A stretch of 64,000 nucleotides of DNA from Bacillota bacterium (lineage in GTDB: Bacteria; Bacillota; Clostridia; Peptostreptococcales; Anaerovoracaceae): assembly GCA_030525285.1 (NCBI GenBank), contig JAUNFA010000007.1, positions 16,218-80,217 on the forward strand. The letters run 5' to 3'. A program made the position numbers and the translations under genes. Position 1 is the first letter of the stretch; every line of letters begins with the position of its first letter. Of the stretch, positions 17,043 through 26,000 are shown piece after piece. The notes under the pieces were generated by a model. That model was not told the origin of the DNA. It searched no databases and saw nothing but the letters and a program-made list of their open reading frames with translations.

Positions 17043-18473
17043 ATGAACGAAAAATATCTTATCGGAATAGATGAAGGTTCTCAAAGTGCCAAAATCACTA
17101 TTTTTGACACGACAGGTCACATTATTTGCGAGGGAAAGCATCCTCTCCGCCCCTACAATTTGCCTAAGTCTGGTTATGTGGAGCATCCTGACGATGACTG
17201 GTGGACAGCAATCTGTGAAGCTTCCAAAAAGTGCATGGCCAAATTTCACGGCGATACGTCAGAAATCGCCGGCATAGGGCTTTGTACTATCAGGTATTGC
17301 AGAGCATATCTTAAGAAAGATGGCACACTGGCACAGCCTGCACTCAGCTGGATGGATGTCAGAGTATCCCAGCCATATGAGCACACTAACAAGGATATTG
17401 CCTATATTGTAGGATCCTCCGGATACATAACCCACAGACTTACCGGTGAAAAAAGAGACAGTATTTCAATATATGAAGGTGGTTGGCCTGTAGATGTCGA
17501 CAACTGGAAACTAAGTGATGACCCTGCTGCATACAAGGCAACTGGCATACCTCGCGAAATGCTCTTTGATCTGGTAATGCCAGGTGAAATTCTGGGTTAC
17601 ATCACCCCTGAAGCTGCTGCATCCACAAATTTACCTCAGGGACTTCCTGTAGTTGCCACTGCCAATGACAAAGCTGTAGAAGGACTTGGCACTGGTTGCA
17701 TAGGTTCTGATACTGCATGTGTTTCTCTAGGAACATACACCGCCGCAATGATTGAGGGATATGAAAATGTCAAGGATACTAAATATTACTGGCCTAAATT
17801 TTCGAGTATTCCCAATAGATACCTTTATGACAGCGATGGCATTCGACGCGGCATGTGGACAGTAAGCTGGTTCAGAGATGTACTCGGTGAGGGTTATGCT
17901 AAGCTTGCCGCTGACAAAGAAATGTCTCCGGAAGAAATGCTGGCTGATGAGGCTGTGAACGTTCCTGTAGGAAGCGACGGATTAATGACAGTTCTTAACT
18001 GGCTTGCTCCTGTTGATGCCAGATACCGCAAGGGTATTATGATTGGTTTTGATGGACGTCACAAACGTGCTCATATATATCGTTCTATACTGGAGGGCAT
18101 TGCAATGACCATGAGAAGGCATGTTTTCAACATGGCTGAAGAACTTGGAACAACACTTGACAAAATAATAATTACCGGCGGTGGTTCTTCCAGCGACCTT
18201 CTCATGCAGATTTTCGCAGATGTTTTTAATATCAAAACTGTACGTAACGAAGTTAATGGTGCTGCTGGTCTTGGCTCTGCAATCTGTGCTGCTGTTGCAA
18301 CGGGAATCTACCCTGATTTTGATTCAGCCATCAAGGGCATGGTACGTTTCAGTGATACTTTCACACCTGATCCTGAAGCACATTCCATATACAGTAAGAT
18401 GCTCCCGATTTATGAGAGCATTGAAGCTGCCAACGAAGATGTACTGAAAAAATCATATGAAATATTTGAATAA
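17043..18473 (+). CDS. FGGY family carbohydrate kinase
   Basis: A 476-residue FGGY kinase (glycerol/xylulose/gluconate kinase family). The N-terminal phosphate-1 motif is IGIDEGSQSAK, the catalytic base is Asp219 in ATANDKAVEGLGTG, and the C-terminal adenosine motif is ITGGGSSSDLLMQIFADVF. The ATG at 17043 is chosen because GAAGGA lies upstream and the DEG motif falls at residue 10; the frame is open earlier but inside the SDR gene. It would phosphorylate the product of the SDR; substrate is not identifiable, though the GlpP context favours a small polyol or ketose. Confidence 0.9.
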   Translation: MNEKYLIGIDEGSQSAKITIFDTTGHIICEGKHPLRPYNLPKSGYVEHPDDDWWTAICEASKKCMAKFHGDTSEIAGIGLCTIRYCRAYLKKDGTLAQPALSWMDVRVSQPYEHTNKDIAYIVGSSGYITHRLTGEKRDSISIYEGGWPVDVDNWKLSDDPAAYKATGIPREMLFDLVMPGEILGYITPEAAASTNLPQGLPVVATANDKAVEGLGTGCIGSDTACVSLGTYTAAMIEGYENVKDTKYYWPKFSSIPNRYLYDSDGIRRGMWTVSWFRDVLGEGYAKLAADKEMSPEEMLADEAVNVPVGSDGLMTVLNWLAPVDARYRKGIMIGFDGRHKRAHIYRSILEGIAMTMRRHVFNMAEELGTTLDKIIITGGGSSSDLLMQIFADVFNIKTVRNEVNGAAGLGSAICAAVATGIYPDFDSAIKGMVRFSDTFTPDPEAHSIYSKMLPIYESIEAANEDVLKKSYEIFE

Positions 18474-18478
18474 CCGCT

Positions 18479-18506
18479 AAAGGGGAGTCGCAATGCTCCC
18501 CTTTTT
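18479..18506 (+). terminator. Terminator of SDR/kinase operon
   Basis: GGGGAG (18482-18487) pairs with CTCCCC (18496-18501), with flanking A and T runs extending the stem and five Ts following. It starts four bases after the kinase stop. Confidence 0.9.
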
Positions 18507-18546
18507 AGCTTTTCACAGCTTTTATATTCTGAGTCCGTATCCGTCT

Positions 18547-18582
18547 AAAAAAGCTCCATCCAACAAAAATCGAATGAAGCTT
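18547..18582 (-). terminator. Terminator of tetR-aldh-adh-lyase-malic enzyme operon
   Basis: AAGCTCCAT (18551-18559) pairs with ATGAAGCTT (18574-18582) with one mismatch; on the reverse strand TTTTTT follows. It faces the terminator of the convergent kinase operon. Confidence 0.8.
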
Positions 18583-18602
18583 ATAAACCCCCAGTTTTAA
18601 AT

Positions 18603-19775
18603 TTACAGCTGAGCCACTCCGCTCTCCCTTGCAGCTTTCGCTACAGCCTTGGCAACCGCCGGACCTACTCTCTTGTCGAAAGCCTTTGGAATAATATAAT
18701 CCTCTGATAATTCTTCATCCGAAATGATTTCAGCCAATGCATGTGCTGCTGCAACCTTCATTTCTTCATTGATGTCCGTAGCTCTCACATCAAACGTACC
18801 TCTGAATATTCCCGGAAATGCCAGAACATTGTTTATCTGATTAGGGAAATCGCTCCTTCCCGTAGCTACAACTCTTGCACCGCCTAACTTGGCATCATCA
18901 GGGAAAATTTCAGGTGTCGGATTGGCACATGCAAATATAATTGCATCCTTATTCATTGTATCAACCATTTCCCTTGTTACAGTTCCCGGTGCAGATACTC
19001 CGATAAATACATCTGAACCAGCAATTACATCCGCCAGATTTCCTGATTCATTGTCAGGATTTGTAATCTGAGCCATCTCTTCTTTGATCCAGTTAAGACC
19101 GTCTCTTCCTCTGTAAATTGCACCTTTGCGGTCACACATGACAACATTTTTGGCACCGGCTGACATGAGTAGCTTAACAATGGCAACAGCAGCAGCTCCT
19201 GCTCCAGATGTCACAATTTTAATCTCGTCAATTTTCTTTCCTACAATTTTAAGTGCATTAGTGAGTCCTGCCAGTGTAATTACTGCAGTGCCGTGCTGAT
19301 CGTCATGAAAAATTGGAATGTCACACTTTTCCTTCAGCTTTCGTTCAATCTCAAAGCATCTTGGGGCGCTGATATCTTCAAGATTAATTCCTCCAAAAGA
19401 ACCGGACATGAGGTAAACCGCATTTACGAATTCATCAACGTCCTTTGATTTTACACACAGAGGAATTGCATCCACATCCCCGAAGGACTTGAACAGTACG
19501 CACTTTCCTTCCATGACAGGCATACCCGCTTCAGGGCCGATATCTCCAAGACCCAAAACCGCAGAACCATCAGTAATTACTGCACATAGATTGGAGCGTC
19601 TTGTAAGTTCATAACTCTTCGTAATGTCCTCCTGAATTTCAAGACACGGCTGTGCAACCCCTGGGGTATAAGCTAGTGAAAGATCTGTTTCATCTGCTAC
19701 CGGAACTCTGGAAACTACCTCAATTTTACCCTGCCACTCCTGATGAAGTCTCAGGGATTCCTTTGCATAATCCAT
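18603..19775 (-). CDS. Malic enzyme (malate to pyruvate + CO2)
   Basis: A 390-residue short bacterial malic enzyme, NAD(P)-dependent. It shows SLAYTPGVAQPC near the start, ITDGSAVLGLGDIGPEAGMPVMEGK, the metal-site segment IPIFHDDQHGTA, and the nucleotide fold TSGAGAAAVAIVKLL. Length fits the family. Its ATG overlaps the stop of the preceding lyase gene (TAATG), so the two are translationally coupled, suggesting that the lyase supplies fumarate or malate. It is the last gene of the TetR-controlled operon. Confidence 0.9.
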   Translation of the reverse strand: MDYAKESLRLHQEWQGKIEVVSRVPVADETDLSLAYTPGVAQPCLEIQEDITKSYELTRRSNLCAVITDGSAVLGLGDIGPEAGMPVMEGKCVLFKSFGDVDAIPLCVKSKDVDEFVNAVYLMSGSFGGINLEDISAPRCFEIERKLKEKCDIPIFHDDQHGTAVITLAGLTNALKIVGKKIDEIKIVTSGAGAAAVAIVKLLMSAGAKNVVMCDRKGAIYRGRDGLNWIKEEMAQITNPDNESGNLADVIAGSDVFIGVSAPGTVTREMVDTMNKDAIIFACANPTPEIFPDDAKLGGARVVATGRSDFPNQINNVLAFPGIFRGTFDVRATDINEEMKVAAAHALAEIISDEELSEDYIIPKAFDKRVGPAVAKAVAKAARESGVAQL

Positions 19776-21046
19776 TATTTTCTCCTTTTTTCAGCTTTTC
19801 TCTTTTTCAAAGAAGCGACAACATTCTTAAGACCTTCCTTCTTGATTCTATCGGAAAGTTTCTCGTAGCCGAACTCCTCCTTGTATGCTACAACAAGTGG
19901 AATGCTTGTGTTGGCGTTTCGTTTTATAACTTCTTTGTTCAATGTGATTCCTGCAATGCATCTGGTGTCAAACTGCCTTGTTGCTCTCCTCAGCCACCTT
20001 ACATTTTCAAGAAGAAGGAAACCCATAAGTTCTTCCCAGACATTAAGATACTGTTCGCCCATTCCCAAAGCATTCTGCATAATTGAGTCGTGTCCGGAAA
20101 TCAATAGGTCGCATTGTATCATCATCTCCGGAATTACAGGATTCACTTTTCCCGGAAAGAAAGATGAACCCTTCTGCACTTCGGGAATATCCCACTCATG
20201 CAGCCCTGCCTCGGGTCCCGAACTCAATATTCTGGTATCCTTCGCAAACTTGGCCAGTATACTCGAAATCGTTTTGATATCCGCCGACACAGTAACTAGG
20301 TCAACCGGAAACTGAGCATGAACATAAGGTTTATGAGTTATTTTCATCGGAAGCTCCAGATAATCCTGTAAAGCTCCCTCAATTTCTCTTTTGTATGCCT
20401 CATCAGCACCCGTACCTGTTCCGATTACCGTATACCCCATGTTTATCCAGTGCAGATCATCTATATCCTTTTCAAGTCTATCGGTCATTGCCTCCAGGAC
20501 CTCCTTGAACCCTTCAAAAACCGTCCCTGCGGACACTCTCATACCGTCCTGCCAACAGGTTCTCGCAATTGTTGTGTAGGGTTCAAATTCTTTCTGCTTG
20601 CTCTTCGCAGTCTCTTCCATGTGTCTCAACACGTTTTTGAGCGACCTTGTACTGTAAATCAATGCCAGTCTCATTGCAGTGTGACAAAAGTCTGAGGTTG
20701 ATTGGGACATGTTAACGTCGTCAACAGGATGAACATCATTGCCTGCTTTGCTTGCAATTACTTCATTGAAATTCATGTTGATGCCTATACCGCCGCCACC
20801 GTGAAACACATCCACGATAAACTGATTGCGGTACTTCCCCAACCTCAATTCTTTGCACGCTGATATTATAGCATCTTTTTTTCTTTCTGAAAGTAAACCT
20901 GCACGATAATTGGCAAGCGCACATGCAGCTTTTACATTAAGTGCCGCATCTATAAACTCCGGAAAGTGTTTAAGTCGCCAGTCGGTGAAGGTCATGTTTC
21001 TAGCCGTTAGCTTGGTTTGCTCTCCATAGAGTATTTCAGTTTCCAT
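19775..21046 (-). CDS. Aspartase/fumarase superfamily lyase, divergent active site
   Basis: A 423-residue member of the fumarase/aspartase fold. The order of conserved blocks is intact: GGGGIGINMNFNEV, HPVDDVNMSQSTSD (about residues 106-119), NMGYTVIGTGTGAD, and the signature loop GSSFFPGKVNPVIPE (293-307). The usual GSSxMP is GSSFFP, and the usual RTHLQDA is RTCWQDG (162-168), so a normally conserved histidine is cysteine 164. The general chemistry (elimination giving a fumarate-like product) may remain, with a different substrate. It is about 40-50 residues shorter than typical aspartase. It is coupled to malic enzyme. Confidence 0.8.
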   Translation of the reverse strand: METEILYGEQTKLTARNMTFTDWRLKHFPEFIDAALNVKAACALANYRAGLLSERKKDAIISACKELRLGKYRNQFIVDVFHGGGGIGINMNFNEVIASKAGNDVHPVDDVNMSQSTSDFCHTAMRLALIYSTRSLKNVLRHMEETAKSKQKEFEPYTTIARTCWQDGMRVSAGTVFEGFKEVLEAMTDRLEKDIDDLHWINMGYTVIGTGTGADEAYKREIEGALQDYLELPMKITHKPYVHAQFPVDLVTVSADIKTISSILAKFAKDTRILSSGPEAGLHEWDIPEVQKGSSFFPGKVNPVIPEMMIQCDLLISGHDSIMQNALGMGEQYLNVWEELMGFLLLENVRWLRRATRQFDTRCIAGITLNKEVIKRNANTSIPLVVAYKEEFGYEKLSDRIKKEGLKNVVASLKKRKAEKRRK

Positions 21047-21067
21047 GTTATCCCTCCGAAAGGCCTA

Positions 21068-22183
21068 TTAGTCAAATTCAATAATATATCTTCCCATGTT
21101 GTTTCCATCAGGGTCGTGGAATGCATCGAAAGCAATATTAATATCTTCCAGCTTAATTCTGTCAATTATCAGGCTGTCCAGGTCATACCTGCCGTCAAGA
21201 TACATTTGAGCAATCTTCGGAAAGTCGTCAAAGGGATTAACATCGCCATAAAATGATCCTCTGAGAACCTTAGCCGTCCTGTGGAAGCCACCTGCAGGTA
21301 ATGTTAATTTGCCATCCCCCGGATATGCACCGATTACTACTGCTGTACCACCCTTTCTGATACTGGAATATGCCATGGCACCTACCATTGTGTTACCAGT
21401 ACAATCAATGGCAAAATCCGAACCAATGCCTTCACAGATCTCCGCTATTCTTGCAGGTGCGTCCTCCTTGATAGTATTAATAGTATGCGTTGCACCATAT
21501 TTCTTGGCTTTTTCCAGATTTTTGTCCTTAATATCGCAGGCGATGATAATCGATGCTCCGGCAAGCTTTGCACCCTGAATTGCATTAGTTCCAACGCCGC
21601 CAAGACCGAATACTGCAACTGATGAACCCGGTTCAACCTTTGCTGCCTTAACTGCCGCACCATATCCCGTCGCAACTCCGCATCCTATCATACACGCCTG
21701 TGCTGCAGGAATTTCCTCAGGTACAGGAACGCAGCTCATTTCAGGAACCACAGTATATTCTGCAAATGTTGAAAGTAATGAATAATGATAAGCATTGCCA
21801 CCTGTTGATGTATGCAGTCTGGAGGTATCGTCAAGAAGCGTACCTCCGAACATAGGTCCGAATGCTGATTCACAAAGATGAGTTTTACCTGTTCTGCAGT
21901 ACGGACATGTACCACATGCTGGGTCCCAGCTTAAAACAACCTTGTCGCCCTCCTTACATGTCTTCACATTTGAACCTGTCTTGACAACAATACCACATGC
22001 CTCATGACCGAGAATCATAGGCAGTGGTGCAGTATCATCCTCAAGACCATTAAGGTCACTGTGGCACACTGCTGTCGCAAGAATTTTTACCAGAACCTCA
22101 TTTGACTTCGGCTCGTCAAGTTCCATTTCCTGAATTACAAGCGGCTTATTCACTTCAGTCATTACTGCTGCTTTCATTTTCAT
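21068..22183 (-). CDS. Zinc-dependent alcohol dehydrogenase
   Basis: A 371-residue medium-chain alcohol dehydrogenase. Catalytic zinc ligands are visible in AVCHSDLNG and ILGHEACG. The structural zinc lobe is CGTCPYCRTGKTHLC, and the NAD-binding motif is VFGLGGVGTNA. Length and the cysteine lobe place it with class III-like/benzyl-alcohol-type enzymes. AGGAG lies 8-9 bases before the ATG at 22183. It lies between the aldehyde dehydrogenase and lyase genes of one operon and probably makes the aldehyde that the aldehyde dehydrogenase then oxidises. Confidence 0.9.
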   Translation of the reverse strand: MKMKAAVMTEVNKPLVIQEMELDEPKSNEVLVKILATAVCHSDLNGLEDDTAPLPMILGHEACGIVVKTGSNVKTCKEGDKVVLSWDPACGTCPYCRTGKTHLCESAFGPMFGGTLLDDTSRLHTSTGGNAYHYSLLSTFAEYTVVPEMSCVPVPEEIPAAQACMIGCGVATGYGAAVKAAKVEPGSSVAVFGLGGVGTNAIQGAKLAGASIIIACDIKDKNLEKAKKYGATHTINTIKEDAPARIAEICEGIGSDFAIDCTGNTMVGAMAYSSIRKGGTAVVIGAYPGDGKLTLPAGGFHRTAKVLRGSFYGDVNPFDDFPKIAQMYLDGRYDLDSLIIDRIKLEDINIAFDAFHDPDGNNMGRYIIEFD

Positions 22184-22228
22184 AATTATCTCTCCTCATA
22201 AAATCTATTGTCGGAAATTTTCACTTCA

Positions 22229-23722
22229 TTAATATGCGTACCAGATTGATTTTCTCTTCGTATATAAATCAAGAGAAAGGTTGCCGCATTCCATTCCCCA
22301 TCCGGATACTTTATATCCACCGAATGGACTTGTATGCTCGTAACATCCGTACTTGTTTATGAATACCTGTCCCGCCTGAAGCTGATTAGCAACTCTCTGA
22401 GTTCTTGAAACATCACCTGTCCAGAATCCTGCAGCCAGTCCATACTCTGAATCATTAGCGATAGCTATAGCTTCTTCTTCAGTATCAAACGGAATTACAG
22501 CAAGAACTGGTCCGAAGATTTCTTCCTGGCAGATTCTCATATCATTCGTACAGTCTGCAAATATTGTAGGATTAATAAAGTATCCGTCTGCATTGCTTCC
22601 CTCAACGTTTCTGTCACCACCAAGAACAAGTCTTGCTCCTTCTGACTTGCCTATTTCAATGTAGTTCATTATTCTGTCAAACTGAGCCTTGTTTACCTGG
22701 GCTCCCTGAGTTGTTGCCGGATCGAATGGGTCTCCCACCTTCCAGTTTTCCTCAGCATACTTTACAAGACCTTCAAGAACTCTGTCATATACAGTTCTCT
22801 GAACGAGAAGTCTTGTCGGTTCTGAACATTTCTCACCTTTACCGTAGAACATGGCAACAAATGATCTTTCAATGGCCCAATCCATATCAGGATAATCGTC
22901 AAATATAATGTTGGCCGACTTGCCACCCAGTTCCAATGACACGCGCTTGAGATTTGAATCTGCTGAATCATGTACCAGCTGGCGTCCAACCTCTGTTGAA
23001 CCGGTAAACGCCACCTTATCAACATCATTATGTGTTGTAAGATATGTACCAATACTTCCCTTGCCGGTAATCAGATTAAACACACCCTTTGGCAGAAGTC
23101 CCGATTCGTGAAACAGCTCAGCTGTTCTTATCATAGAAAACATTGTGCTTGATGATGATTTAAATACGATAGTGTTTCTCATTGCCAGAGCAGGTGCAAT
23201 CTTATAGCCTGCCATATCCATAGGATAATTCCACGGAACAATCTGTCCGCATACACCGATTGGTTCACGCACTGTATATGAAAAGAAATCTCCGCTTACA
23301 GGGTTGACCTCTCCATAATATTTGTCTGCCCATCCTGAATAATAGTCGAGAAAATCAGCAACATTTACAGTGTCCTCACAGCCTTCAGCAAAAGTTTTGC
23401 CGTTGTCCAGTGCTTCGAGGGTTGCCAGTTCTTCAACGTGATCTCTTATTATCTGAGCCATCTGCCTCATAATCTTCGCTCTTTCCTTATGACTTATTGT
23501 GCTTGTCCAAGGGCCATTGTCAAAGGCATCTCTTGCTGCTGCAACTGCTGCGTTGACATCTTCTTCTGTGCAAGTTGCAACATAGCCAATGACTTCACCT
23601 GTAGCAGGATTTATTGACTCTATTGCAGGACCATGAGGTTCAATAAATTCTCCACCTATATAAGGTTTTTTAGTTTCCTTAAGCCATTCCTTGGCCCATT
23701 CGAGTTTTGGTGCATAACTCAT
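22229..23722 (-). CDS. NAD(P)-dependent aldehyde dehydrogenase
   Basis: About 497 residues starting MSYAPKLEWAKEWL. Class motifs are in order: VPWNYPMDM, FTGSTEVGRQ, the glutamate motif LELGGKSANI, the catalytic cysteine in GEKCSEPTRLLV, and EEIFGPVLAV. It resembles betaine-aldehyde and related dehydrogenases. The ATG at 23722 has AGGAG 8 bases upstream; the frame extends to a TTG at 23740 within that site. Its start nearly touches the tetR stop (23737), so both are on one transcript. Confidence 0.9.
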   Translation of the reverse strand: MSYAPKLEWAKEWLKETKKPYIGGEFIEPHGPAIESINPATGEVIGYVATCTEEDVNAAVAAARDAFDNGPWTSTISHKERAKIMRQMAQIIRDHVEELATLEALDNGKTFAEGCEDTVNVADFLDYYSGWADKYYGEVNPVSGDFFSYTVREPIGVCGQIVPWNYPMDMAGYKIAPALAMRNTIVFKSSSSTMFSMIRTAELFHESGLLPKGVFNLITGKGSIGTYLTTHNDVDKVAFTGSTEVGRQLVHDSADSNLKRVSLELGGKSANIIFDDYPDMDWAIERSFVAMFYGKGEKCSEPTRLLVQRTVYDRVLEGLVKYAEENWKVGDPFDPATTQGAQVNKAQFDRIMNYIEIGKSEGARLVLGGDRNVEGSNADGYFINPTIFADCTNDMRICQEEIFGPVLAVIPFDTEEEAIAIANDSEYGLAAGFWTGDVSRTQRVANQLQAGQVFINKYGCYEHTSPFGGYKVSGWGMECGNLSLDLYTKRKSIWYAY

Positions 23723-23736
23723 AATAAAAACTCCTT

Positions 23737-24396
23737 TCAATTATCCCTAATGCTTATTTCTCCATCAACGTACTTACTATAAAGACTGATTATCAGTTCA
23801 TAACATTCTTCTGCCGCCTCATCTGGCGATACGGATTCGTCGTATTGCGTGAGTCTTCCGGCGAAAACAGCTTCAACAAGCTGACTTAGCATTTTTGCAT
23901 TATCTCGCGTGATAAGACCTTGCTCAGCTGCCATGTCAAGTCGTATCAGTTCTCTCTCCTGAATACTGGTACTTGTAAGAATATGTGCGGATATGGGGTC
24001 AATGTTGTCAACTTCTTCACTGAAAATATCATAATATTCTTCAACGCATGACTTGAGCTTGAACCTTTCTCCACTTATAAACATCAGCTCGTAATATTCT
24101 CTCTTTGAGAATGCCTCATGAAGGAAGCTTCTCCATAGATTAAGATTCAGCTGTATGGGATTGAGGCTCTTGTCTGCCGACATGTCATTCATCTTCCGCA
24201 TATATGGTTCAAGAAACTGTATTGACGCCAGCATTATAAGATGCTCCAGATTGTCAAAATGTTTATACAGAACTGCACTTGTACATCCGGCTTCGGAAGC
24301 TATGCGCCTGATATTAACACCTTCCCTTCCTTCCTTTTGCAGAATGTCGCTTGTAGCTTTGATGAATTTCTGTTTTCTTCCTACATTTGTGTTCAT
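23737..24396 (-). CDS. TetR family transcriptional regulator
   Basis: A 219-residue regulator with the TetR DNA-binding helix-turn-helix in the first 50 residues (GVNIRRIASEAGCTSAVLYKHFDNLEHLI). The rest is a ligand-binding helical domain without recognisable effector. It is first gene of the aldehyde/alcohol dehydrogenase, lyase and malic enzyme operon, and a perfect palindrome lies between its promoter and start (24413-24428), so autorepression relieved by a pathway intermediate is likely. Confidence 0.9.
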   Translation of the reverse strand: MNTNVGRKQKFIKATSDILQKEGREGVNIRRIASEAGCTSAVLYKHFDNLEHLIMLASIQFLEPYMRKMNDMSADKSLNPIQLNLNLWRSFLHEAFSKREYYELMFISGERFKLKSCVEEYYDIFSEEVDNIDPISAHILTSTSIQERELIRLDMAAEQGLITRDNAKMLSQLVEAVFAGRLTQYDESVSPDEAAEECYELIISLYSKYVDGEISIRDN

Positions 24397-24412
24397 GTAT
24401 CCTCACCTCAAA

Positions 24413-24428
24413 GGTAATCACGATTACC
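24413..24428. promoter_or_regulatory. Palindromic operator, probable TetR site
   Basis: GGTAATC-AC-GATTACC is a perfect 7+2+7 palindrome located about +8 to +23 of the tetR transcript, between promoter and start codon. This is a classical self-repression position. Confidence 0.75.
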
Positions 24429-24442
24429 ATCTTGTAGTTAGT

Positions 24443-24471
24443 ATGATACACCACTCGCAGTTTTTCGTCAA
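24443..24471 (-). promoter_or_regulatory. Promoter of tetR operon
   Basis: Reverse strand TTGACG (24466-24471), 17-base spacer, TATCAT (24443-24448). The operator palindrome lies immediately downstream of the start point. Confidence 0.8.
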
Positions 24472-24489
24472 TAACAACGTAGTTAATGG

Positions 24490-24518
24490 TTGATACATTT
24501 CCCTGGTACTGATAAAAT
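24490..24518 (+). promoter_or_regulatory. Promoter of nhaC-type gene
   Basis: TTGATA (24490-24495), 17-base spacer, TAAAAT (24513-24518), about 35 bases before the start codon. It is back-to-back with the tetR promoter. Confidence 0.75.
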
Positions 24519-24554
24519 TAACGTGCATTATGTTTGATGACAAGGAGAGATAAA

Positions 24555-25910
24555 ATGGAAAAACTGGAAAACAATCAGAACAAAAAGAAATCCAACGGTT
24601 GGGCTCTGCTCCCAATGCTGGTATTTTTGCTTTTATATCTGGGAAGCGGCATCTACTACGAGTACATTAAACCACAGGAGGGTGGCATGGGCTTCTACAT
24701 CATGTCTGTTGTAGTGGCATTCATGGTCGCACTTGTAGTGGCATTCCTGCAGAACAAGAGCTTATCCTTTGACGAGAAAATTCACATATGTGCCAAGGGT
24801 ATCGGCGATGATAACATTACAATCATGCTGTTCATATTCCTTATGGCAGGAGCTTTCAGCGGCATTGCTACAGAGGCGGGCGGTGCAGTCAGCACAGCTA
24901 ATATGATGCTTAATGTCATTCCTGCATCCTTTGCAATACCGGGTCTGTTTGTAATAGGCAGCATCATTTCAATGGCAATGGGTACCTCATGTGGTACCAT
25001 AACCGTTCTGACACCTATCGCAGTAAGTGTTGCAGGCTCGGCAGGACTTAGCCTTCCAATGTGTGTTGCTTCTGTAGTAGGTGGAGCAATGTTCGGCGAC
25101 AACCTTTCATTTATTTCGGATACAACAATTGCTGCAACCAAAACTCAGGGTGTTCAGATGAAGGACAAGTTCAGAGCAAACTTCAAGATTGCACTTCCGG
25201 CAGCTATTGCCACACTGGTTGTTCTTATTCTGGTATGTATGAAGGGCACTGCTGCTGATATAGATCACTTTGACTACAATACATTACAGGCAATCCCGTA
25301 TTTCGTTGTACTCATTGCTGCATTGCTTGGAATTAACGTATTTATCGTATTAGGCGGCGGCACAATCCTTTTTGGCATTGTAGGCCTTGTTACAGGTTCT
25401 ATCAGTGTAGGTACAGGCTTCAGTTCCATGGGTACAGGTGTCAATGGTATGTTTGAAACAATGGTTGTAGCCATTCTGGTGGCATCTATCGGAGCTCTTA
25501 TGAAAGAATATGGTGGATTTGAAGCAATACTCACTTTCATTCGCAAGAACTTCAAGGGTAAAATCGGTGGCAGACTGGGAATTGGTCTTCTCGCATCACT
25601 TATGGACATTGCCACTGCTAACAATACCATCGCAATTGTTCTGGCAGGTCCAATTGCCAAGGACATCAGCAAGGAATATGAAATCGAACCTGTAGAAACT
25701 GCGTCCCTGCTGGATATTTTCTCATGTGTATTCCAGGGAATAATACCTTATGGTGCACAGCTTCTTATAGCTGCAAGTCTGGCAGAAATTGCAAGTGTTG
25801 ATATTATGCCATATCTCTGGTATCCATATCTTCTGCTCGTAGCTGTAGTCATTTCAATAATTATCAAGAGCAAGACCAGATCTGGCAAGATTAAGGCTCA
25901 GACTAAGTAG
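24555..25910 (+). CDS. NhaC family Na+/H+ antiporter-type transporter
   Basis: A 451-residue membrane protein with about 11-12 hydrophobic segments. NhaC-family features are MAMGTSCGTITVLTPIAV and the SVVGGAMFGDNLSFISDTTIAATKTQG region. Members exchange Na+ for H+ or for organic acids such as malate/lactate; the divergent malic enzyme operon makes a dicarboxylate-related role possible but unproven. The ATG at 24555 has AGGAG 7 bases upstream; the upstream extension of the frame has no good site. Confidence 0.85.
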   Translation: MEKLENNQNKKKSNGWALLPMLVFLLLYLGSGIYYEYIKPQEGGMGFYIMSVVVAFMVALVVAFLQNKSLSFDEKIHICAKGIGDDNITIMLFIFLMAGAFSGIATEAGGAVSTANMMLNVIPASFAIPGLFVIGSIISMAMGTSCGTITVLTPIAVSVAGSAGLSLPMCVASVVGGAMFGDNLSFISDTTIAATKTQGVQMKDKFRANFKIALPAAIATLVVLILVCMKGTAADIDHFDYNTLQAIPYFVVLIAALLGINVFIVLGGGTILFGIVGLVTGSISVGTGFSSMGTGVNGMFETMVVAILVASIGALMKEYGGFEAILTFIRKNFKGKIGGRLGIGLLASLMDIATANNTIAIVLAGPIAKDISKEYEIEPVETASLLDIFSCVFQGIIPYGAQLLIAASLAEIASVDIMPYLWYPYLLLVAVVISIIIKSKTRSGKIKAQTK

Positions 25911-25940
25911 TATAAGCACTGTCTACTAATCATTGCTAAA

Positions 25941-25952
25941 TGCAATATTGCA
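25941..25952. repeat. Palindrome TGCAATATTGCA, copy 1 (purC promoter)
   Basis: A perfect 12-bp palindrome lying in the spacer of the likely purC promoter (TTGCTA-18-TATAAT, ending near 25962). An identical copy is at 26951-26962, upstream of the next gene. This suggests a shared regulator binding site. Confidence 0.5.
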
Positions 25953-26000
25953 ATGATATAATTTAAACAATATAGAAGAATTCAATACGCGGAGGTAAAA

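Noticed and set aside
24782..25141. 119-codon reverse-strand frame inside nhaC
   Set aside because: Shadow of a strong gene: no ribosome site and composition typical of antisense frames.
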